DNA of 64,000 nt, taken from the NCBI RefSeq assembly GCF_036880405.1, contig NZ_JBAJJM010000008.1, positions 62,001-126,000 on the forward strand, read 5' to 3'. The notes under the pieces are model-generated. The model was not told the DNA's origin. It did no database searches and saw nothing but the letters and a program-made list of their open reading frames with translations. The first letter of the stretch is position 1. The number at the start of each line of letters is the position of its first letter. This DNA comes from Mannheimia indoligenes (GTDB lineage Bacteria; Pseudomonadota; Gammaproteobacteria; Enterobacterales; Pasteurellaceae). This document shows positions 17,367 through 27,389 of this stretch, piece after piece. Position numbers and translations under genes: made by a program.

Positions 17367-19736
17367 ATGACATTTAATTCTATTGTAGAAAAATACTGTC
17401 GCTACTTTGATGTGGCAGATCCAAAACACTTCACCTTACAGCAATGGTACCAAGTCGTTGCAGAAGGTTCCCTTGAACTTATTTATAGTCAGCCTGCAAC
17501 TAAACCGACAGAATCACGCCACGTAAACTATCTTTCGATGGAATTTTTAATCGGTCGTTTAACCGGCAATAATTTAATGAATTTAGGATATTACGAACAA
17601 ATTCGTGAATATCTTAAACAATATCAAGTTGAATTAGTAGATGTTTTAGAGCAAGAGCGTGATCCGGCATTGGGAAATGGCGGATTAGGTCGTCTTGCTG
17701 CCTGTTTTTTAGACTCAATGGCAACTGTTGGACAAAATGCGACCGGCTACGGGCTTCACTATCAATACGGTCTATTCAAACAAAGCTTTAAAGAGGGAAT
17801 GCAAAAAGAAGCTCCGGATACTTGGGCTCGTGATAGCTACCCTTGGCATCGTTTTAATCCATCTAAAACCCGTCATATCGGGTTTGGTGGAAAAATCAAA
17901 CAAATTCAAGCTGATCAATATGAGTGGCAACCTAAATTAACAATTCAAGGTAAAGCATTTGATTTGCCAATCGTAGGTTACAAAAATAATATCATTCAAC
18001 CGCTGCGTTTATGGCAGGCAGATAGTGATCAATCTTTTGATTTTGATGCTTTTAATGACGGTAAATTCTTAACCGCAGATAAAACTATTGTCAATGCAGC
18101 CGCACTTACGCAAGTACTTTACCCAAATGATAACCATAAAGCAGGGCAAAAATTACGCTTAATGCAACAATACTTCCATTGTGCCTGCTCTGTGGCAGAT
18201 ATTTTAGATCGCCACCTCAGCGAAGGTTATCCGTTAGAAGATTTGGCTAAACGCCAAGTAATCCAATTGAATGATACTCACCCAACACTCGCTATACCTG
18301 AATTAATGCGTGTGCTGTTAGATGATCACCAATTCACTTGGGAACAGGCTTGGGATATTTGCTCAAATACCTTTGCTTACACTAATCATACCTTATTACC
18401 TGAAGCTCTTGAGCAATGGGATCAACGCCTATTTAAGCAATTATTACCTCGCCATTACCAAATTGTGGAAAAAATCAATGATATTTTCCACGACCAAGTA
18501 CGGGCGGAATTTGGCGATGATGCCAAAATTTGGGAAAAATTAGCCGTACTATTTGACTATCGTGTGCGTATGGCGAACCTTTGCGTTGTTACCTGTTTCC
18601 GTGTAAACGGTGTTGCGGAAATTCACTCGGATCTCTTAGTAACCGACTTATTCCCGGAATATCACCGATTGTTCCCAACAAAATTCTGTAATGTTACTAA
18701 CGGCATCACACCTCGTCGTTGGATTAGACAAGCAAACCCACAATTAAGTGATTTATTGGATCGTACCTTAAAACAAGATTGGACACACGATCTGGAATTA
18801 TTAAAAGGCGTTGAAAAATATGTTGATGACACCGGCTTCCGTGAAGAATATCAACGTATTAAACGTAACAATAAAGTGGTTTTAGCAAATGAAATCCATA
18901 AAACATTAGGATTAAATGTCAATCCAAGTGCGATTTTTGATGTACAAATCAAGCGTTTCCACGAATATAAACGCCAACATTTAAATTTATTAAATATTAT
19001 TGCGACCTATCAGTCGCTAAAAGCTAACCCAAACCAAGATTACACACCACGTGTATTCCTATTCTCAGGCAAAGCGGCACCGGGTTATTATTTAGCAAAA
19101 AATATTATTCACGCCATTAACAATGTGGCAGATATTATCAACAACGATAAACAGGTGAATGATAGACTACAAGTGGTATTCCTACCGGATTATCGAGTCA
19201 GCCTTGCGGAAAAAATTATTCCCGCAGCCGATGTTTCAGAGCAGATATCAATGGCAGGAAAAGAAGCCTCCGGTACCGGTAATATGAAATTGGCACTTAA
19301 CGGTGCATTAACATTAGGTACACTAGATGGAGCCAATGTGGAAATTGCCGAGATGGTGGGTGAGGAAAATGTCTTTATCTTCGGACATACCGTAGAAAGC
19401 GTGCGGGAACTGTTAGCAAAAGGTTATCAGCCTAAAACCTATTACAATCAAGATCCGATTCTGAAAAATGCGGTTGATTTCTTAGCCAAAGGGAAAGCCT
19501 CTCACGGCAATAAAGAAACATTCAAACTAATGTTAGACAGCCTGCTAGAACGCGATCCGTTCCTAGTCTTTGCCGATTTTGACAGCTACCGCCAAACACA
19601 AGAGAAAATTGGTATAGCCTATTTAGATCAAGAAGCTTGGCTACGTAGTGCGATTTTAAATACTGCCCGTTTAGGTACGTTTAGCTCAGACCGCTCAATT
19701 AAAGATTATCAACAACGTATTTGGTTGAATAGATAA
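17367..19736 (+). CDS. malP: Maltodextrin phosphorylase
   Basis: This GT35 phosphorylase releases glucose-1-phosphate from maltodextrins with pyridoxal phosphate. The ATG at 17367 (789 residues) is preferred over an upstream in-frame TTG because conserved sequence begins just after it. Family marks include RDPALGNGGLGRLAACFLDS near the N-terminus and the cofactor region EASGTGNMKLALNGALTLG, whose lysine binds pyridoxal phosphate. The length (MalP about 797, GlgP about 815) and the position between malT and malQ favour MalP, although sequence alone does not exclude a glycogen phosphorylase. Confidence 0.92.
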   Translation: MTFNSIVEKYCRYFDVADPKHFTLQQWYQVVAEGSLELIYSQPATKPTESRHVNYLSMEFLIGRLTGNNLMNLGYYEQIREYLKQYQVELVDVLEQERDPALGNGGLGRLAACFLDSMATVGQNATGYGLHYQYGLFKQSFKEGMQKEAPDTWARDSYPWHRFNPSKTRHIGFGGKIKQIQADQYEWQPKLTIQGKAFDLPIVGYKNNIIQPLRLWQADSDQSFDFDAFNDGKFLTADKTIVNAAALTQVLYPNDNHKAGQKLRLMQQYFHCACSVADILDRHLSEGYPLEDLAKRQVIQLNDTHPTLAIPELMRVLLDDHQFTWEQAWDICSNTFAYTNHTLLPEALEQWDQRLFKQLLPRHYQIVEKINDIFHDQVRAEFGDDAKIWEKLAVLFDYRVRMANLCVVTCFRVNGVAEIHSDLLVTDLFPEYHRLFPTKFCNVTNGITPRRWIRQANPQLSDLLDRTLKQDWTHDLELLKGVEKYVDDTGFREEYQRIKRNNKVVLANEIHKTLGLNVNPSAIFDVQIKRFHEYKRQHLNLLNIIATYQSLKANPNQDYTPRVFLFSGKAAPGYYLAKNIIHAINNVADIINNDKQVNDRLQVVFLPDYRVSLAEKIIPAADVSEQISMAGKEASGTGNMKLALNGALTLGTLDGANVEIAEMVGEENVFIFGHTVESVRELLAKGYQPKTYYNQDPILKNAVDFLAKGKASHGNKETFKLMLDSLLERDPFLVFADFDSYRQTQEKIGIAYLDQEAWLRSAILNTARLGTFSSDRSIKDYQQRIWLNR

Positions 19737-19744
19737 TAACTTCG

Positions 19745-19778
19745 GGCGACTTCTTCTCAACAGGAAGTCGCCTATTTT
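19745..19778 (+). terminator. Hairpin with T-run between malP and malQ
   Basis: A perfect 9-bp stem (19745-19753 with 19764-19772) with a 10-base loop is followed by TATTTT. malQ starts about 45 bases later, so it is likely a partial terminator that lowers malQ expression relative to malP. Confidence 0.7.
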
Positions 19779-19818
19779 CTGTTGTATTTCATATATATTT
19801 GATATGTGGAGAAAAATG

Positions 19819-21897
19819 ATGAAAATAACTACCAAACAATATCATCGGGCAGGTATTATGCCCTATTTTTTCGATGAACGTGGTGTAAAAAAATCAGCGT
19901 CTGAAAAAATAAAATATACTTTATTCAAAACATTTAACGGCAATATTCAAGTAAGCACTACACCAATTCCTGCTGTCAAAATTTTTTATCAGCACCAACC
20001 CTGTTTTTTACCTTTCCATTTAGCCGATAAAAAAAATCCATTAACCGGCAATTGGCAGCTCCAACTAGAAAACTCAAGCCAAGTTATTTCCGGTAAAATT
20101 AAAGCTCGGGGAATTACATTACCTCAAGACTTACCTTTAGGTTATCATCAATTACAACTAAACACGGTAGATAAAACCTTTAATTGCACGATTATTATCG
20201 CTCCGGAGCGTTGCTATCAACCTCAAGCCGTGCTTGAACAAAAAAAATTATGGGGAACATTTCTACAACTCTACACCTTAAAATCAGCCAACAACTGGGG
20301 AATCGGTGATTTTGGTGATTTAAAAAACTTCATCCAACAAATTGCACCTTACCAAGCAGATTTTATTGGCTTGAATCCGATTCACTCGCTTTTTCCGGCA
20401 AACCCGAATTCTGCAAGCCCATACAGCCCATCCTCTCGCCGATGGCTGAATATCGCCTACATTGATGTCAATCAGTTGGTAGAATTTCAACAAAGCGATG
20501 AAGCTCAAACTTGGTTTCATTCCGCTGAAATCCAGCAACAGTTATCTCAATTACGCAATCAAGACTGGTTAGATTACGCTCAAATCATTCCATTGAAATT
20601 GAAAGGGCTACGCTTTGCTTTTGCAAAATTCCAGCAAAATATGACCGCTTGTTCCGACTCAGCCTTCACTGAATTTGTACAAAAAGGCGGAGAAAGCCTA
20701 CAAGTTCAAGCTACATTTGATGCTCTTCATCAATATTTATCCACACAATTTGCGGACCAATGGGGCTGGGATTTCTGGGAGAAAGCGTACCAAGATTACC
20801 ATTCTGCTGCCGTACAACAATTTAGAGAAACACATAAAGCAGACGTGGAATTTTACCTTTGGTTGCAATTCATTGCCGATCAGCAATTAGCAGAATGTGA
20901 TGCAATTTGCCGTCAGCAAAATATGAACATTGGTATGTATCGCGATCTCGCCGTTGGCGTCAGCCCCAATGGAGCAGAAACGTGGAATGACAAACAACTT
21001 TATTGTTTAAATGCGTCTGTCGGTGCTCCACCTGATGTATTAGGTCCACAAGGACAAAACTGGGGCTTAACCCCAATGAATCCACACGTATTAAAACAAC
21101 AAGCCTATCGCCCGTTTATTGAGCTGGTCAGAGCTAATATGAAGCATTGCGGAGCATTACGCCTTGACCATATTATGTCTTTATTACGATTATGGTGGAT
21201 TCCAAAAGGCGACAGTGCAGTGAATGGTGCTTATATCCGTTATCCTGTTGATGATTTAATTGCTATTTTGGCACTTGAAAGCCAACGCCATCAATGCCTG
21301 ATTATCGGTGAAGATTTAGGCACTGTGCCAAAAGAAATTGTCAGCAAACTCAAAAATGCAGGAATTCTGTCTTACAAAATCTTCTATTTTGAATTTGATG
21401 AACAAGGAAAAAGTCGCGACTTGCAACATTATCCTTACCAAGCTATGACAACATTAAGTACTCACGATTTACCAACCATCAATGGTTATTGGCGTGGATA
21501 TGATTTTGAATTAGGCGAAAAATTCGGTGTGTATCCAAATGCGGATATTTTGACCATTCTCAAACAAGACCGAGTCAATGCTAAAGTCAAAATATTACAA
21601 CGCTTACAAGAGAATAATGTGGTGATAGAACCTGAAATTAGCGAGCAACTTAATTCACCGGTAAATACACCATTTATTCACCGTTTGCAAACCTATGTCG
21701 CTAATGTAAGCAGCGGATTATTCGGCTTTCAACCTGAAGACTGGTTGGGAATGACCGAACCTGTTAATATTCCGGGAACTAGTACTCAATATGCCAACTG
21801 GCGACGTCGCTTGACCGTAAATATTGAAGATATTTTTGCTGATACCGCAATCCAAGCTTTATTGAGGGAAGTGAACAGAATCCGTAAAGAAAAATAA
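19819..21897 (+). CDS. malQ: 4-alpha-glucanotransferase (amylomaltase) MalQ
   Basis: MalQ is the GH77 enzyme that disproportionates maltodextrins and releases glucose. The start at 19819 (692 residues) is chosen because GGAG ends 7 bases before it; ATGs at 19816 and 19804 are also in frame. An N-terminal beta domain (about residues 45-125) precedes the catalytic barrel. GH77 motifs include SPYSPSSRRWLN, YRDLAVGV, the nucleophile block ALRLDHIMS, IIGEDLGTVP with the acid/base Glu, and STHDLPT. The C-terminal PVNIPGTSTQYANWRRR is typical. A second copy of its N-terminal domain occurs at 60837-61133. Confidence 0.96.
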   Translation: MKITTKQYHRAGIMPYFFDERGVKKSASEKIKYTLFKTFNGNIQVSTTPIPAVKIFYQHQPCFLPFHLADKKNPLTGNWQLQLENSSQVISGKIKARGITLPQDLPLGYHQLQLNTVDKTFNCTIIIAPERCYQPQAVLEQKKLWGTFLQLYTLKSANNWGIGDFGDLKNFIQQIAPYQADFIGLNPIHSLFPANPNSASPYSPSSRRWLNIAYIDVNQLVEFQQSDEAQTWFHSAEIQQQLSQLRNQDWLDYAQIIPLKLKGLRFAFAKFQQNMTACSDSAFTEFVQKGGESLQVQATFDALHQYLSTQFADQWGWDFWEKAYQDYHSAAVQQFRETHKADVEFYLWLQFIADQQLAECDAICRQQNMNIGMYRDLAVGVSPNGAETWNDKQLYCLNASVGAPPDVLGPQGQNWGLTPMNPHVLKQQAYRPFIELVRANMKHCGALRLDHIMSLLRLWWIPKGDSAVNGAYIRYPVDDLIAILALESQRHQCLIIGEDLGTVPKEIVSKLKNAGILSYKIFYFEFDEQGKSRDLQHYPYQAMTTLSTHDLPTINGYWRGYDFELGEKFGVYPNADILTILKQDRVNAKVKILQRLQENNVVIEPEISEQLNSPVNTPFIHRLQTYVANVSSGLFGFQPEDWLGMTEPVNIPGTSTQYANWRRRLTVNIEDIFADTAIQALLREVNRIRKEK

Positions 21898-21917
21898 CAA
21901 ATACACAGTAAACAGAA

Positions 21918-21951
21918 AAAGGGGTAAAAGAATTTATTCTTTTACCCCTTT
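21918..21951. terminator. Bidirectional terminator between malQ and yidE
   Basis: A perfect 15-bp stem (21918-21932 with 21937-21951) with a 4-base loop has A-rich and T-rich flanks on both sides. It lies between the convergent ends of malQ and the leftward transporter gene. Confidence 0.85.
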
Positions 21952-21969
21952 CAAATATTAAAAAGAATA

Positions 21970-23628
21970 CTACCCTGCCACCCAAAGCATTATCGCTAGC
22001 ACTTGCGGCAACATTATGCGTAGAAACATTACAAGTGGGTAAACAGTAGCATAAGAAAGAGCAGCTGCACCGTTGCCTTCTTTGATTTCGTTAGCGAATG
22101 CGAGAGCTGGTGGGTCAGTCATTGAACCGGCGAGTAATCCACAAAGACTTAGGTAATTCATTTTAGCGTAAATTCTGGCAATCAATCCTGTAATCATAAG
22201 TGGGAAGAATGTGATGATTGCACCAAAGAGAATCCACTCCATACCTTCACTACTGAGTAATGTTTCAAGGAATCGCCCACCGGATTTTAAACCAACAACG
22301 GCAAGAAAGAGTACAATCCCGATTTCACGTAAAGCAAGGTTCGCACTTGGTGGCATAAACCAGTAGAGTTTACGAATACTACCAATTCTAGCCAAAATGA
22401 GGGCAACCACAAGCGGTCCTCCAGCTAAACCAAGTTTTAATGCAACAGGAAAGCCCGGTAAATAAATTGGGATAGAACCTAGCAATACACCTAATCCAAT
22501 CCCAATAAAAATCGGCAACATTTGGACTTGTTGTAATTTTGATTGTGCATTGCCGATAATCGTCATTACCATTTCAATATCCGCTTGGCGACCGACTAAA
22601 TTCAACACATCACCAAATTGCAGTGTCATATCGCCTGTTGGGACTAACTCTACTCCGGCACGGTTGAGGCGTGAAATAACCACATCATATTTGCCTTTCA
22701 GCATTAATTGGCGAATTTGTTTGCCAAATACTTTTTCGTTGGTAACCACTGCTCGTTCGGAACGATAAATTGTGCCTTTTGTAGAAACAGATACGTCTGC
22801 GACTTCGCCTAAAATAATTTGCATTTTATGTAGCGATGCTTGATCGCCAACTAAATGTAATATATCGCCAACTTGTAACACCGTATCTACTCGGGGAATA
22901 GAAAGCTCCTCACCTCTTTTTAAACGAGAGTAGGAAACTTCGTGCAAATCAAAATCAGGTAATTGATTAAGTGTTAAACCGTTAATATTAGGATTTGTTA
23001 AACGCACATTTAAAGTGCTGAGTTGTTCTTTACCTTGATTTTGAGACTGGTTAAAAGCTTCCGCTTCTTTATCAATATTAACTTTTAAGATGATACGAAT
23101 TAACCACATTGTCAGTAAAATACCGATAATCCCAAACGGATAAGCAATGGCATAACTCATCCCCATAATTTCGGTTACACTCCCTCCACTTAGTTCAGCA
23201 AGCACTTGTTGCCCTGCCCCTAGAGAAGGTGTGTTAGTAACTGCTCCCGAGAAAATACCTAAAATCACAGGTAGAGGAATACCGAACAATTTATGAATAA
23301 GAACAACAAAAACCCCACTAAGTAACACAATCAAAACGGCAAAGCCATTGAGCTTTAAGCCTGAATGTTTAAGAGAAGCAAAGAACCCTGGACCGACTTG
23401 AATACCTATTGAGTAAACAAATAAAATTAAACCGAATTCTTGAATAAAGTGGAGAGTATGGGCATCAAGTTTAACACCAAATTGTGCCATAAAATGGGAC
23501 ACCAATAACCCGCCAAATAACACGCCACCGATGCCTAAACCAACGCCTCTAATTTTGATATGACCAATCCATAAACCAAGCACTGCCACTAAAGATAATA
23601 AACTGACAGTAAGTGCAATTTCGCTCAT
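21970..23628 (-). CDS. yidE: YidE/AspT-type transporter with two TrkA_C domains
   Basis: The 552-residue protein belongs to the aspartate-alanine exchanger (AAE) superfamily of YidE and YbjL; the YidE substrate is not established. It begins with a hydrophobic half (about residues 1-180, with FVYSIGIQVGPGF and GAVTNTPSLGAGQQ). Two cytoplasmic TrkA_C domains follow, each ending in a GDxLxLVG motif (about 250-262 and 336-345). A second hydrophobic half (370-552) includes GSMTDPPALAFAN. TNTPSL and TDPPAL are the paired repeat motifs of the family. GAGG precedes the ATG. Confidence 0.88.
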   Translation of the reverse strand: MSEIALTVSLLSLVAVLGLWIGHIKIRGVGLGIGGVLFGGLLVSHFMAQFGVKLDAHTLHFIQEFGLILFVYSIGIQVGPGFFASLKHSGLKLNGFAVLIVLLSGVFVVLIHKLFGIPLPVILGIFSGAVTNTPSLGAGQQVLAELSGGSVTEIMGMSYAIAYPFGIIGILLTMWLIRIILKVNIDKEAEAFNQSQNQGKEQLSTLNVRLTNPNINGLTLNQLPDFDLHEVSYSRLKRGEELSIPRVDTVLQVGDILHLVGDQASLHKMQIILGEVADVSVSTKGTIYRSERAVVTNEKVFGKQIRQLMLKGKYDVVISRLNRAGVELVPTGDMTLQFGDVLNLVGRQADIEMVMTIIGNAQSKLQQVQMLPIFIGIGLGVLLGSIPIYLPGFPVALKLGLAGGPLVVALILARIGSIRKLYWFMPPSANLALREIGIVLFLAVVGLKSGGRFLETLLSSEGMEWILFGAIITFFPLMITGLIARIYAKMNYLSLCGLLAGSMTDPPALAFANEIKEGNGAAALSYATVYPLVMFLRIMLPQVLAIMLWVAG

Positions 23629-23843
23629 AACAGCCTCTATCTAATACGAAATACCTCAAAAATGGTAGTTAATTTTAGCAAATCTCAAAAATCAAAAATG
23701 AGATCTATATCAAAAAAATAAATATTGATAGCATTACTCCAATGTTAATTTTCAAAAAAGTTCCCTAATTTAAAAAAAATTCTCGACAACTCTATTTTTT
23801 GGGGTAAATTAAATACTATTTTTATTACTTAAGGACAAACACA

Positions 23844-25220
23844 ATGCTATCTAACGAAGTTTTTATTTCGATTATCGTATTGTTAGTACTGAGCTTGCTT
23901 AGAATTAACGTGGTAATCGCTCTTATTATTTCTGCACTTACCTGTGGCTTAATCGGCAATTTAGGTGTTGAAGGTGTCGGATTTACTGATGCACTACAAA
24001 AAACTATAAAAAGTTTTACCGGTGGTTTAGGTGGTGGTGCAGAAACTGCAATGAACTATGCCGTGCTTGGTGCTTTTGCAGTAGCTCTTTCAAAATCAGG
24101 TGTAACCGATTTATTAGCTTATAAAGTGATTAAATCATTCGGACACAGCCCATCAGGTCGCTCCGTAACGTGGTTTAAATATATTGTACTATTTGTGTTA
24201 GTTGCCTTTGCAATGTCTTCACAAAACTTAATTCCGATTCATATTGCTTTCATTCCAATCTTAATTCCACCACTATTAAGCGTGATGAATAAATTAAAGA
24301 TTGACCGCCGTGCGGTTGCTTGTGCTTTAACATTTGGTTTAACCGCCACTTATATGTTAATTCCGGCAGGTTTCGGTCAAATCTTCATTGAAAGTATCTT
24401 AGTTAAAAATATTAACCAAGCAGGTGAGCCATTCCAATTGGTAACTACAACCGCTGAAATGACAAAAGCAATGCTTATACCGGTATCAGGTATGATCGTA
24501 GGATTACTTTTTGCATTCTTTGTGTCATACCGCAAACCTCGTGTGTATGCAGAAAATACACCTGAACCAACTGTTGATGATATTGAAACTCGAGTAGCTA
24601 ACGTTAAACCTTTCCATATTGGAATTAGTATTTTAGCAATTATCGCAACCTGTTCTGTGCAATTAGCGACAAATTCAACCATTATCGGCGGTTTAGTTGG
24701 TTTAGTGATTTTTGCCTTAGGTGGCGTATTCAAATTAAAAGAGAGCAACGATGTGTTCCAAGCCGGCTTACGTTTAATGGCAATGATCGGTTTTGTAATG
24801 ATTGCAGCCTCAGGCTTTGCCGGCGTGGTTAATTCAACCGGTGGTGTACCTGCATTAGTGGAAAGCCTGCGTGATGTTATCTCATCAAAAGAAATGGCAG
24901 CACTATTAATGCTTGTAGTTGGCTTATTCATCACAATGGGGATTGGCTCATCATTCTCAACCGTGCCGATTATTACCTCAATCTACGTGCCACTTTGTGT
25001 GTCTTTTGGTTTCTCACCACTTGCTACAATGGCGATTGTGGGTGTAGCAGCCGCATTAGGCGATGCTGGCTCACCGGCTTCTGACTCAACGCTTGGTCCA
25101 ACATCAGGCTTGAACGCTGACGGCAAGCACGACCACATTTGGGATTCTGTTGTACCAACCTTTATCCACTTTAATATTCCATTATTAGTGTTCGGCTGGA
25201 TTGCAGCAATGACACTTTAA
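23844..25220 (+). CDS. Na+/H+ antiporter family transporter
   Basis: This is a 458-residue, strongly hydrophobic protein with about 11-12 membrane segments. The N-terminal region ALIISALTCGLIGN, the block GGLGGGAETAMNYAVLGAFAVALSKSG and the C-terminal GDAGSPASDSTLGPTSGLNADGKHDHIWDSVVPT place it in the NhaC-like Na+/H+ antiporter family common in Pasteurellaceae. The ion or metabolite moved cannot be read from sequence, and some relatives act on organic acids or amino acids. AAGGA lies 9 bases upstream. It is divergent from yidE across a 215-base AT-rich gap in which I see no clear operator. Confidence 0.75.
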   Translation: MLSNEVFISIIVLLVLSLLRINVVIALIISALTCGLIGNLGVEGVGFTDALQKTIKSFTGGLGGGAETAMNYAVLGAFAVALSKSGVTDLLAYKVIKSFGHSPSGRSVTWFKYIVLFVLVAFAMSSQNLIPIHIAFIPILIPPLLSVMNKLKIDRRAVACALTFGLTATYMLIPAGFGQIFIESILVKNINQAGEPFQLVTTTAEMTKAMLIPVSGMIVGLLFAFFVSYRKPRVYAENTPEPTVDDIETRVANVKPFHIGISILAIIATCSVQLATNSTIIGGLVGLVIFALGGVFKLKESNDVFQAGLRLMAMIGFVMIAASGFAGVVNSTGGVPALVESLRDVISSKEMAALLMLVVGLFITMGIGSSFSTVPIITSIYVPLCVSFGFSPLATMAIVGVAAALGDAGSPASDSTLGPTSGLNADGKHDHIWDSVVPTFIHFNIPLLVFGWIAAMTL

Positions 25221-25249
25221 GTTATAATACGCAAAGTTTTCGCAAAATC

Positions 25250-25283
25250 AGACCGCTTGCAGAGATGACAAGCGGTCTATTTT
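25250..25283 (+). terminator. Uptake-sequence inverted pair acting as terminator
   Basis: A 10-bp stem, AGACCGCTTG (25250-25259) with CAAGCGGTCT (25269-25278), has a 9-base loop and the tail ATTTT. Both arms are uptake-sequence cores. It follows the antiporter gene and lies just before xthA. Confidence 0.75.
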
Positions 25284-25315
25284 CATCTATTTTTTGCAAA
25301 ATCTTAGGATACTCA

Positions 25316-26119
25316 ATGAAATTTATCTCTTTTAATATCAATGGCTTGCGTGCCAGACCGCATCAACTTGAAGCAATTATCGAAAAACATCAGCCTGATG
25401 TAATCGGCTTACAAGAAATCAAAGTGGCTGATGAAGATTTCCCTTACGATTTAGTCAATCATTTGGGTTATCACGTTTTCCATCACGGGCAAAAAGGGCA
25501 TTATGGCGTTGCTCTATTAACGAAAAAAGAACCGCTTGCAGTGCGTAAAGGTTTCCCAACCGATGTGTTAGATGCTCAAAAGCGAATGATTATGGCAGAT
25601 ATTGAAACCGATTTTGGCGTTTTAACTGTATTAAACGGCTATTTCCCACAGGGAGAAAACCGTAACCACGAAACCAAATTCCCGGCTAAACAGAAATTCT
25701 ATGCCGATTTGCAACACTACTTGGAAACTGAGTTAAAGCCGGAAAATCCAATCATCATTATGGGCGATATGAATATCAGCCCGACCGACTTGGATATCGG
25801 CATCGGTGAAGTCAATCGCAAGCGTTGGTTACGTGATGGAAAATGTTCTTTTTTACCCGAAGAGCGTGAGTGGCTAGAGCGTTTACACAGCTTTGGTTTA
25901 ATCGATACTTTCCGTGCTGCAAACCCTGAGGTAAATGATAAATTCTCGTGGTTTGATTATCGCTCTAAAGGTTTTGACGACAATCGCGGCTTGCGTATTG
26001 ATTTAATTCTCGCCTCAAAATCACTGGCTGAGCGTTGTGTAGAAACAGGAATTGATTTAGAAATTCGTGCGATGGAAAAACCATCTGACCACTCCCCTGT
26101 TTGGGCAACTTTTAAATAA
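25316..26119 (+). CDS. xthA: Exodeoxyribonuclease III
   Basis: XthA is the major AP endonuclease and 3'-5' exonuclease of base-excision repair. The ATG at 25316 gives MKFISFNINGLRARP, the canonical N-terminus, and a length of 267 residues (E. coli 268); in-frame codons further upstream lie in the terminator and are excluded. Catalytic blocks: LQEIKV (metal Glu), NGYFPQGENRNHETKF, MGDMNISPTDLDIG and the final SDHSPVW (catalytic His). AGGA stands before the ATG. Confidence 0.96.
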   Translation: MKFISFNINGLRARPHQLEAIIEKHQPDVIGLQEIKVADEDFPYDLVNHLGYHVFHHGQKGHYGVALLTKKEPLAVRKGFPTDVLDAQKRMIMADIETDFGVLTVLNGYFPQGENRNHETKFPAKQKFYADLQHYLETELKPENPIIIMGDMNISPTDLDIGIGEVNRKRWLRDGKCSFLPEEREWLERLHSFGLIDTFRAANPEVNDKFSWFDYRSKGFDDNRGLRIDLILASKSLAERCVETGIDLEIRAMEKPSDHSPVWATFK

Positions 26120-26142
26120 TTTGCAAAAAAATTTACTTTTTT

Positions 26143-26178
26143 AACCGCTTGTAGTACTTTCACAAGCGGTTGTTTTTT
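26143..26178 (+). terminator. Uptake-sequence inverted pair after xthA
   Basis: AACCGCTTGT (26143-26152) pairs with ACAAGCGGTT (26162-26171), a 10-bp perfect stem with a 9-base loop, followed by GTTTTTT. Both arms contain perfect 9-base uptake signals. Confidence 0.85.
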
Positions 26179-26265
26179 CTCACTTTTTTGCATTTTCACA
26201 TCATACTATATCCCTTTTCAAATTTGTGCTACAATCAAACACTATTTTTAGACTATATTTAGATT

Positions 26266-26850
26266 ATGAATACACGCTTAACCGTTATTTTACTGATTAT
26301 TGTTGCCATACTCGGCGGTTGGTATTACAGCTTACAAGAGAAAGATAACACAGGGCTTGATCAGCTGATTAAAAAGGAAGGGCAGCCTGAATATGTAGGG
26401 AATAAAATGTCCACTACAGTTTATGATTTGAAAGGCAATCCACAATATTTCGCTCAGGCTACAGAAATCAAACGTTATGAATCCACCGAGCGAACCGAGT
26501 TTTTTAAACCTTTTATTGAACTTTTTGCAAAAGAATCCACGCAAAAACAGTGGAAAGTGAGTGCTGATTACGCTGAAATTACCAAAGAAAAAATGTTAAA
26601 TTTAAAGGGTAATATCAAACTCGATGCGTTAGATCCTGCTTCTCGTTTACAACAGATCACTACGGATACTTTAACCGTTGATTTAAACACGCAGGATATT
26701 TTTACCGAAAGTGCGGTCAAATCAATAGGCTCGGGCTTTACAACAACAGGGGTTGGATTAAAAGGTAACTTAAAACAACAAGTTGCCACCTTACAAAAAG
26801 AGGTAAAATCTTACATTGAACCGACTATTATTAAAGAAACAAAAGAATAA
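26266..26850 (+). CDS. lptC: LPS export protein LptC
   Basis: LptC is a bitopic inner-membrane protein that passes lipopolysaccharide from LptB2FG to LptA. The 194-residue product has one N-terminal membrane helix (LTVILLIIVAILGGWYYSL) and a periplasmic beta-jellyroll with the YDLKGNPQYFAQA block. It is the first gene of lptC-lptA-lptB-ptsN-rapZ, with only 23 bases before lptA. The ribosome site is weak. Confidence 0.92.
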   Translation: MNTRLTVILLIIVAILGGWYYSLQEKDNTGLDQLIKKEGQPEYVGNKMSTTVYDLKGNPQYFAQATEIKRYESTERTEFFKPFIELFAKESTQKQWKVSADYAEITKEKMLNLKGNIKLDALDPASRLQQITTDTLTVDLNTQDIFTESAVKSIGSGFTTTGVGLKGNLKQQVATLQKEVKSYIEPTIIKETKE

Positions 26851-26873
26851 TTTGCTTTTCAAAAGGAATAAAA

Positions 26874-27380
26874 ATGAAATTAATGTTTAAATCTATTTTA
26901 GTAACGATGTTACTAGGTAGCAGTTTTTCAGCTTATGCGTTAAAAGGTGATACTGATCAGCCTATTAATATTGATTCAGGCAGCCAATCTTTAGATATGA
27001 CGAATAATATCGTTACCTTTAGCGATAACGTAGTGATTACACAAGGCTCCATTAAAGTAACCGCTGCGAATGTAAAAATTACTCGTCAAGAGGGGAAAAA
27101 AGAGACAATTGATGCTACTGGTTCGCCGGTTACCTTCCAGCAAACCTTAGATAATGGCAAACCTGTAAATGGTAAAGGCAGTAGTGTTCATTACGATTTA
27201 AATTCAGAATTTTTAACCTTAATCGGCAATGCTGAATTAAAACAGCAAGGTAGCTTTATTCGAGCAAATAAAATTACTTATGATGTGAAAAAGCAGCAAC
27301 TTAAAGCGACAAGTGGCAGTAAATCACGCGTGAAAACCGTGTTAATTCCAAACGAACTTCAAGATAATAAGAAAAAATAG
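26874..27380 (+). CDS. lptA: LPS transport periplasmic protein LptA
   Basis: LptA forms the periplasmic bridge for lipopolysaccharide between LptC and LptD. The 168-residue precursor has a signal peptide ending near AYA (residue 22) and an OstA-like jellyroll starting with DTDQPINIDSGSQSLDMTNNIVTFSDNV, a family hallmark. AAGGAA precedes the ATG. It lies 9 bases before lptB, so the two are surely cotranscribed. Confidence 0.95.
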   Translation: MKLMFKSILVTMLLGSSFSAYALKGDTDQPINIDSGSQSLDMTNNIVTFSDNVVITQGSIKVTAANVKITRQEGKKETIDATGSPVTFQQTLDNGKPVNGKGSSVHYDLNSEFLTLIGNAELKQQGSFIRANKITYDVKKQQLKATSGSKSRVKTVLIPNELQDNKKK

Positions 27381-27389
27381 GGTTAATCT

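Noticed and set aside
24377..24934. 185-codon frame opposite the Na+/H+ antiporter gene
   Set aside because: It is an antisense shadow of a hydrophobic gene and lacks recognisable features; the plus-strand gene is clearly real.
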